DNA of 49,198 nt from Streptomyces lushanensis (GTDB taxonomy: Bacteria > Actinomycetota > Actinomycetes > Streptomycetales > Streptomycetaceae): positions 1-49,198 of the forward strand of contig NZ_MAUD01000274.1 of the NCBI RefSeq assembly GCF_001700515.1, read 5' to 3'. Under the pieces are notes generated by a model that worked only from the letters and a program-made list of their open reading frames with translations, did not search any database and was not told the DNA's origin. How positions within the stretch are numbered: the first letter of the stretch is position 1; every line of letters starts with the position of its first letter. Made by a program: the position numbers and the translations under genes. Below are positions 44,370 to 49,198 of the stretch, piece after piece.

Positions 44370-45263
44370 GTGATCGCGGCACTGCCCCATGGTGTGGCGG
44401 GAATCCACGCGCTGCCCGCCGGTCACCACGACGGTCCGTGGGACGCGGTGATCACCGACCCGCGGATCAAGGAACGGCTGCTCGCGACCGCTGTCCTCGT
44501 GCTCCGGCACGGGGCGCGGCTCGCGGGCTCCGCCGTGGCCCCGCACGGCCTCGTGGTGCTCGCGGGACCGCCGGGCACCGGCAAGACGACCCTCGCCCAA
44601 GGGCTGGCCCAGGCCGCCGCGCGCACACTCGCGCCGCACGGCGCGACCACGCTGGTCGAGGTCGATCCGCACGCCTTCCCCAGCGAGATGCTGGGCGAGA
44701 GCCAGCGTTCGGTCTCCCGGCTCTTCCGCGAGACACTGCCGGAACTGGCCGCCCGCCGTCCGCACACGCTGGTCCTGGTGGACGAGGTGGAGGCACTGGC
44801 CGTGCGCAGACAGGCGGCCTCGTTCGACACCAACCCCGTCGATGTCCACCGGGCGACGGACGCCGTGCTCAGCGGTCTGGACGCGCTGCGGGCCGAGCGT
44901 CCCGGCACGCTGCTGGTCGTCACGACGAACTTCGCCGAGGCGGTCGACGAGGCGTTTCTCTCCCGTGCCGACCTCGTCGTACGGACCGCCCTGCCGGACG
45001 GGTCGGTGATTCCGCTCATCGTGGCCGACTCGCTGCGTGAACTGGCCGCCCAGTGGCCCGCGTTGCGTCCGCTGGCCGAGGACGGCCCGCTGCACCGGCG
45101 CATGGCAGGACTGCTCACCGGTCTGGACGGGCGGCGGATACGCAAGACGGTGCACGGCGCGCTCGCCCTGCGGCTGGAGACGGCACGCGATCCGTCGCTG
45201 CTCGGTGCCGACGATCTGATCGCGGCGGCGCGGGAGAGCGCGGCGGACGGCCTCCCGACCTGA
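44370..45263 (+). CDS. Pch2/TRIP13-like AAA+ ATPase
   Basis: This is a 297-residue AAA+ ATPase with GTG start and GGAGGG upstream. Walker A is GPPGTGKTT (66-74) and Walker B is LVLVDEVEAL (D138, E139). Sensor 1 is in VVTTNFAE, the arginine region is LSRADLVV, and sensor 2 is in GLDGRRIRKTVHGAL. The stretch TTLVEVDPHAFPSEMLGESQRSVSRLF resembles the eukaryotic and bacterial Pch2/TRIP13 remodelers of HORMA proteins. No HORMA, CD-NTase or effector is nearby, so a defence role is not supported. Its close link to bicupin 2 suggests it remodels or activates a protein of this pathway. The target is unknown. Confidence 0.8.
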   Translation: MIAALPHGVAGIHALPAGHHDGPWDAVITDPRIKERLLATAVLVLRHGARLAGSAVAPHGLVVLAGPPGTGKTTLAQGLAQAAARTLAPHGATTLVEVDPHAFPSEMLGESQRSVSRLFRETLPELAARRPHTLVLVDEVEALAVRRQAASFDTNPVDVHRATDAVLSGLDALRAERPGTLLVVTTNFAEAVDEAFLSRADLVVRTALPDGSVIPLIVADSLRELAAQWPALRPLAEDGPLHRRMAGLLTGLDGRRIRKTVHGALALRLETARDPSLLGADDLIAAARESAADGLPT

Positions 45264-45314
45264 GCGGGGAGATTCCGGTGGCGGGATGTCGTACGAGCGG
45301 AAGAGCAACGGAGG

Positions 45315-45343
45315 AGGCCGCGTCCCGGGCGGGGACGCGGCCT
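45315..45343. terminator. Bidirectional hairpin between AAA+ and bicupin 3 genes
   Basis: A 12-bp stem (45315-45326 with 45332-45343) and a 5-nt loop lie between the convergent stops. On the forward strand the stem is followed by TGTCCGTTGT, a mild T-rich tail. Confidence 0.75.
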
Positions 45344-45367
45344 TGTCCGTTGTGCGGTGTCCGGCGG

Positions 45368-46369
45368 TCAGCGCTCGGTGTACCCGGGCGCGTCCTCCAG
45401 GAAGTGGACGTTGTCGTAACCGAGGTGCTTGAACACACGGTTCTGCGCGGAGAGAAGACGCAGCGGTGTGCCGTCGGCCGCGAAGAGCTGGCAGATGTGG
45501 TTCTGCGGCACATAGAGCGTGTCGCCCTGGGTGATCTCGTACCGCGTCGGCTCCAGAGCGACCCGGGCGTAGTACTTCTCGGCGATCTCGGCCTCGACCT
45601 CCCACTGAAGGGCGTAGCCGCCGCCTTCGAGGACATAGAGGACCTCGTCGGCCATCTTCCAGTACTTGCCCGAGCGGCCGCCGGCCGCGATGTCGAGTTC
45701 GAAGGCGTCGATGGAGAAGATCCGGGCGTCGGCGCGCTCCGGCGAGGACATCACGCGGACCCGGCCGAGCGGGGTGTTCTCCCACTTGGTGTCCGACACA
45801 CTGATGACCTTCTTGCGGTCCAGAACACCCGGTGTCCACACGGAGGACCACTCCTCGCGCGGCCCGAACTCGGCCTCGCGCTTGACCGGACCGCTGCGGC
45901 CCTGCTGCCACAGGCCCATGAACATCCAGGTGCTCTTGGCCTTGACGACCAGCGCGGTCGCCGTCTCGTCGTACGGGTTGAAGTGGCGGTGGACGGAGTC
46001 GGTGTGGACGAAGACGAGGTCGTCCTTGGCCCAGTCGTAGCGCTGGTCGTCATGGATCTCGTAACCGCGCCCGCGCAGGATGTAGAAGGCCGCCTCGTTC
46101 TGGTGGCCGTGTCCGTGGTTGCTGGACTCCGGCGGCAGTTCCACGAAGTGGACCTGGATCGTCTGGGTGAGGAAGTCCTCGTCGCCGGGGCCGACCCGCC
46201 ACCAGGTACGGGACTGCTCGCTGTCGCCGGAGTGGCCGACCTTGGCGTCGTCGACGACCACGGAGTCGTCACGTACGCGGTCCACCGCGAGCTGCCGCCG
46301 GCGGAAATCGTCCAGACCGTAGGTCTCGGACGTCAGGCCGCGGACGAAGACGCGCCCTTTCTTGCCCAT
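45368..46369 (-). CDS. Bicupin 3, metal-type ligands only in the N-terminal cupin
   Basis: This is a 333-residue bicupin. The N-terminal cupin has HGHGHQNEAAFYILRGRG and VHRHFN, a normal HxH...E...H set. The C-terminal cupin lacks them: GKYWKMADEVLYVLEGGG and VPQNHICQLF. This is the reverse of bicupin 1. GGAGGA precedes the ATG at 46369. The fold fits a dioxygenase or isomerase; ring cleavage is inferred from the pathway context. It is transcribed alone from an operator-bearing promoter and faces the AAA+ gene. Confidence 0.78.
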   Translation of the reverse strand: MGKKGRVFVRGLTSETYGLDDFRRRQLAVDRVRDDSVVVDDAKVGHSGDSEQSRTWWRVGPGDEDFLTQTIQVHFVELPPESSNHGHGHQNEAAFYILRGRGYEIHDDQRYDWAKDDLVFVHTDSVHRHFNPYDETATALVVKAKSTWMFMGLWQQGRSGPVKREAEFGPREEWSSVWTPGVLDRKKVISVSDTKWENTPLGRVRVMSSPERADARIFSIDAFELDIAAGGRSGKYWKMADEVLYVLEGGGYALQWEVEAEIAEKYYARVALEPTRYEITQGDTLYVPQNHICQLFAADGTPLRLLSAQNRVFKHLGYDNVHFLEDAPGYTER

Positions 46370-46420
46370 GGGTCCTCCTGTGCTGTGCAGGCATGTGTGT
46401 GACGCAGTAGGTCAGATTCG

Positions 46421-46457
46421 ATGGTCTAACCATAATACCTGCGAGGGTCAGTGGTAA
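46421..46457 (-). promoter_or_regulatory. Promoter with perfect operator for bicupin 3
   Basis: On the reverse strand there is a -35 TTACCA (46457-46452), 17 bp and a -10 TATGGT (46434-46429). The perfect palindrome ATGGTTAGACCAT (reverse strand, 46433-46421) overlaps the -10. It is identical to the operator at 36551. Confidence 0.75.
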
Positions 46458-46506
46458 CCCCTGGGAGGGACCGGCACCAGAACGAACCGAACCTCCCGGA
46501 AACAGC

Positions 46507-46544
46507 ACGGCGCCCCACGACGGAGAACCGTCGTGGGGCGCCGT
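46507..46544 (-). terminator. Strong hairpin after the GntR gene
   Basis: A perfect 17-bp stem (46507-46523, 46528-46544) with loop AGAA lies about 85 nt after the stop of the GntR gene and upstream of the bicupin 3 promoter. Confidence 0.82.
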
Positions 46545-46628
46545 CCGGCCCATCGGCCGGTGGAGTCAGGAACAGCGGGGACAGCGGGTCAGGGGAAAAG
46601 CAAGGGGCTGCGCGCGGAGGGGCCGGTG

Positions 46629-47432
46629 TCACCCGGCGGTGTCACCTTCGGCGTGCTCCTCCTTGACCCGGGACGCCGTCCGCTGGAGATGGGCGTTCAT
46701 GGTCGCCGTCGCGGCATCGAGGTCGCGCGCGGCGACGGCCTCCACGAAGTCCCGGTGCTCCTTGGAGCCGAGCCGGCCCATCTGCGGTTCGACGGTCTGC
46801 GCCTGCCGCAGGCTCATCAGCAGCGGGCCGTGGAAGGACTCCACCAGCATCTTGATCGCCGCGTTGTGCGTACAGGCCGCGACCCGGGTGTGGAAGTCCG
46901 CCGACAGCTCCATGGTGTACTCACCGCGCTCCAGCGCCTCGGTGTGCTCGTCGCACATCACCCGCAGCGCGTCCAGGTCCTCCTGGGTGGCCCGCTCGAC
47001 GATCAGCGGGACGATTCCCAGCTCGACGACGAGCCGCGCCTCGGTGACCTCGGCGGCCGTCAGCGGCGACAGGGAGAGCAGGGTCGCGAGGCCCTCACCC
47101 ACCTGCCGCGCGTCCGGCGTGGTGACGAACGCACCGCCGCGGGCGCCGACCCGGATCTCCACGAGTCCGCTCGCCTCAAGGATGCGCAGCGCCTCGCGCA
47201 CGGTCACACGGCTGACACCGAAGTGCACACACAGCTCGCGCTCACTGGGCAGCCGGTCGCCAGGCTTCAGACGCTCCTCCTTCAGCAGAAGCCGGATCTG
47301 ATCGACGATGACCTGGGAGACACGGCTGGAGGAAACGGTTTTGAAGAGCTCTTCGGGCACGGGAAGTCGCCCGGCAGGCGTCTCGCCACCGGTCTTGACT
47401 GCCGGAGGCCGGCTCCTGGGTCGGGTTGGCAT
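46629..47432 (-). CDS. GntR-family (FCD/FadR subfamily) transcription regulator
   Basis: This is a 267-residue regulator. Residues 35-104 form a winged helix with LPSERELCVHFGVSRVTVREALRIL-type recognition helix, preceded by a polar tail. Residues 115-250 are an FCD ligand domain with metal-type His/Asp (ADFHTRVA, KEHRDFVEAV, MNAHLQR). FadR-group proteins bind TNGTNNNACNA, which matches the repeated palindrome of this island (WTGGTNNNACCAW). It is therefore the likely repressor, released by an aromatic acid or ring-cleavage intermediate. The ATG at 47432 was chosen over a GTG two codons upstream. One of the operators lies 55 nt upstream, suggesting autoregulation. Confidence 0.87.
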   Translation of the reverse strand: MPTRPRSRPPAVKTGGETPAGRLPVPEELFKTVSSSRVSQVIVDQIRLLLKEERLKPGDRLPSERELCVHFGVSRVTVREALRILEASGLVEIRVGARGGAFVTTPDARQVGEGLATLLSLSPLTAAEVTEARLVVELGIVPLIVERATQEDLDALRVMCDEHTEALERGEYTMELSADFHTRVAACTHNAAIKMLVESFHGPLLMSLRQAQTVEPQMGRLGSKEHRDFVEAVAARDLDAATATMNAHLQRTASRVKEEHAEGDTAG

Positions 47433-47462
47433 GCGCACAGTGTCCCACGGCCGGGCGCTCGA

Positions 47463-47500
47463 TTGACGGCTCTCCAGGCAATGGTTTAAGGTCATACCAA
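47463..47500 (+). promoter_or_regulatory. Promoter with operator between GntR and class II aldolase
   Basis: A -35 TTGACG (47463-47468), an 18-bp spacer and -10 TAAGGT (47487-47492) are seen. The near-palindrome AAGGTCATACCAA (47488-47500) overlaps the -10. It lies between divergent genes and would control the aldolase and probably the regulator. Confidence 0.62.
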
Positions 47501-47532
47501 AATACCAGCCCGTCGTTCCGGGAGAGCGCCTG

Positions 47533-48382
47533 ATGACCGACCTCGGGGCGGCCGACCGGCCCCTGCCAGGGGACACGGTCCCGGGTGACCTGACACCGGT
47601 CGCATACGAAGCACTGCGTGAGCGGGTCGCCGTCGCGTGCCGTGTGCTGGCCGTCACCGGTCTGGTCGAGCACATCCTTCGGCCGTGTCAGCGCCCGGGT
47701 CGGGCCGGGAAGCCTGCTGGTACGGGGACGAGGCCCCCACGAACGAGGGCTGGCCTTCACCGTCGTCGAGGACGTCCAGGAGGTCGACCTCGACGGCCGC
47801 AGGACCGGCGCCGAGGGCCGGGGAGACCACGCCGGAAACGCGCGCTCCGACGGCTGGGCGGCGCCCAACGAACTGCCCATCCACACCGGGATCCTGCGCG
47901 CCCGGCCCGATGTCACCGCGGTCGTGCACGCGCATCCGCCCGCGGTCGTCGCCGTGTCGGCCGCCGGGCTCCCCTGGCTTCCTCTGGTCGGCTCGTACGA
48001 CATCCCCGCCGCGCGACTCGCGCACGACGGCATACCCGTCTGGCCGCGCTCGGCGCTGATCCGCCGTCGTGACCTGGCCGAACAGATGGCGGGTGCGCTC
48101 GGCGACCGATCCGTGGTGGTGCTCGAGGGACACGGGCTGGTCGCCGTCGGCAGCGGGGATCCCGCCGAGGCCGTCGCCACCGCCGTCACCCGCGCGCCGG
48201 CGGTGGACTCGCCGGCGCGGACGACCCTCGCGGTGGCCGGCGCCGGCGCGCCGCTGCGCCCGGTGAGCGACGAGGACCTGGCCGAACTGCCCGATCTGGG
48301 GGCCTCGTTCCAGGTCGCGGCGATGTGGCGCCATCTGGAGGCCCGGGCCGCGGCCGAGGGCCCCTCGACGCCGTTGCGCTGA
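47533..48382 (+). pseudogene. Class II aldolase/decarboxylase-like gene with a +1 frameshift
   Basis: The N-terminus reads in one frame from the ATG at 47533 (LTPVAYEALRERVAVACRVLAVTGLVEHI). The rest reads in the next frame (FGRVSARVGPGSLL, then HTGIL, VVHAHPP and EGHGLVAVGSGDPAEAV) to the stop at 48382. One extra base at about 47676-47680 explains it. Corrected, the protein has about 282 residues with the class II aldolase zinc histidines in VHAHP and EGH. It could be a sequencing error or a real mutation. This superfamily also contains the 3,4-dihydroxyphthalate decarboxylases of actinobacteria, which would fit the island. It is divergent from the GntR gene. Confidence 0.75.
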
Positions 48383-48391
48383 AGCGAGAGA

Positions 48392-48426
48392 GGCCCGTGG
48401 CCGGCGAATCCCGCCGGCCACGGGCC
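48392..48426 (+). terminator. Hairpin after the class II aldolase gene
   Basis: A 15-bp perfect stem (48392-48406, 48412-48426) with 5-nt loop, followed by CGTTT, begins 9 nt after the stop. Confidence 0.8.
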
Positions 48427-48602
48427 CGTTTCCGTCGCCCCCCGTCCTCACATCCGCCCGTACCCGCACCGGAGGCGTCGCACGGAGACGCCGTGCGGAC
48501 ATCGGGCGGTGACGGGTGCGGTCCGGGTGCGGTTTCTTCCCTCGGCCCAGGGGCGTGCACCCGCGGCGTCCGCGCAGGCGCCATCGGCGGCATGAACGAT
48601 CA
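48427..48602. other. Non-coding region beyond the island
   Basis: No supported gene. Open frames on both strands are short, Arg/Pro/Gly-rich and lack family features. A MITE-like element follows. From the terminator to the window end (about 770 bp) no gene is called. Confidence 0.45.
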
Positions 48603-48804
48603 GGCCCTGTCCGGCGGATCTTCGCGGGTCCGCGACGCCCGGCACGGCACCTCGCCGCGTTGTCGGAGTCGCCCGAGTACGGCCGGGCCGTCGACGACGC
48701 CGATCCTCCGCCTTGCGATGCTCCCCCGTGGCCTGAACGGCACGGGAGGTACCCCCTCCACCGGACGCCGCGGCCCGATCCACGAAGATCCGCCGGACAG
48801 GACC
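48603..48804. mobile_element. MITE-like element or IS remnant with 28-bp terminal inverted repeats
   Basis: The left end GGCCCTGTCCGGCGGATC (48603-48620, repeat to 48630) is matched by an inverted copy at 48777-48804 with 25 of 28 bases equal. The 202-bp interior has no intact transposase. No clear target-site duplication was seen. The CTGTCCGGCGGATC type end is seen with Streptomyces insertion elements (from memory). Confidence 0.6.
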
Positions 48805-48997
48805 CAGGCGGACCGCGTTCCTCAGCCCTGCGTCGGCCGCGGGCACCGTCAGGCCCAACGGCAGGGCCCCGGAACTCACTTGCGGTCCCAAACCCCACCG
48901 GCCCCACCTCATGCGTCCGCCACCGGCCAGCTTTTCACCCGCTCGGCCTATCTTTTGACGGATCATGAGAAAGTTCCGGAGATTTCATCCGAACCTC

Positions 48998-49026
48998 TGG
49001 ACAGTCCCCATGCGTCGCCCTAATGT
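48998..49026 (+). promoter_or_regulatory. Possible rightward promoter near the window end
   Basis: TGGACA (48998-49003), a 17-bp spacer and TAATGT (49021-49026) fit a vegetative-type promoter. The surrounding sequence is less GC-rich. No gene start is visible after it before the edge, so the target is outside the window. Confidence 0.35.
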
Positions 49027-49198
49027 CTCGGCCCAACCAGCCAAGTGTTTCGTCGCGGTAACACCCACACCGCTCAACAGCACCACGACCACCCGGCGCT
49101 CACACGAACGCCCCGCAGCACTCCTGTCTTTGTTCGTCTCCCCCCACGGCCGGGCCGCTGCCCGTCCCTAGGCGCTCCGCGTCCGCCGTCGCGACGGC

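Noticed and set aside
44370..45263. AAA+ ATPase as part of a CBASS (Cap6/TRIP13) defence system
   Set aside because: No HORMA, CD-NTase, nuclease or membrane effector is adjacent. Neighbours are metabolic and operator-controlled.
48448..48966. 172-residue reverse-strand ORF spanning the MITE-like element
   Set aside because: It crosses both inverted repeats, has Arg/Gly-rich composition and shows no motif, so it is probably chance.

Overview
The window looks like a Streptomyces (high-GC actinomycete) chromosome. It is very GC-rich throughout, has many GTG starts and SD-type ribosome sites, carries twin-arginine secreted carbohydrate-active enzymes, and has an unusually large set of redox and aromatic-catabolism genes. 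No rRNA, tRNA, CRISPR array or prophage was seen.

Left part (1-20.3 kb), generic and accessory genes: an oxalate-degradation operon (frc, cut by the window edge, and oxc); an SRPBCC protein; a secreted three-motif bulb lectin; two Tat-exported glycan-active proteins with discoidin domains (a GH99-like one and a 1359-residue GH2 exo-glucosaminidase-like one with discoidin modules nested in its catalytic fold); a UDG-family protein; an MBL hydrolase; a D-cysteine desulfhydrase-like PLP enzyme; a wrecked methyltransferase pseudogene; a geranylgeranyl-reductase-family flavoprotein; an exported SMP-30-like propeller; and a redox two-component pair (cNMP-binding histidine kinase plus a response regulator fused to a thioredoxin-reductase-like flavoprotein).

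Right part (21.1-48.4 kb), one catabolic island. Its parts are: a three-component Rieske oxygenase of the phthalate-4,5-dioxygenase type (oxygenase, [2Fe-2S] ferredoxin, FAD reductase); two 4,5-dihydroxyphthalate-decarboxylase-family proteins; a Zn alcohol dehydrogenase; 4-oxalomesaconate hydratase (LigJ) and CHA aldolase (LigK); three different bicupins; an RpiB-type isomerase; a PanB-like aldolase; a hydrolase with a probable Cys nucleophile; a class II aldolase with a frameshift; an ABC importer with two lipoprotein binding proteins; an MFS carrier; and a GntR/FCD regulator. Two unexpected passengers are an EutA-type reactivase with a histidine-rich N-terminus and a Pch2/TRIP13-like AAA+ ATPase next to a bicupin.

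The island appears to be one regulon. A 13-bp palindrome, WTGGTNNNACCAW, matching the known FadR-subfamily core TNGTNNNACNA, occurs at six promoters. In four of them one half-site forms the -10 box.

Working model (inference): an aromatic polycarboxylate or methoxylated aromatic acid is imported, oxidised by the Rieske system, decarboxylated, ring-cleaved by a bicupin (no LigAB-type dioxygenase is present), and taken by LigJ and LigK to pyruvate plus oxaloacetate. EutA and AAA+ would maintain a metalloenzyme. The substrate is not determined by the sequence.
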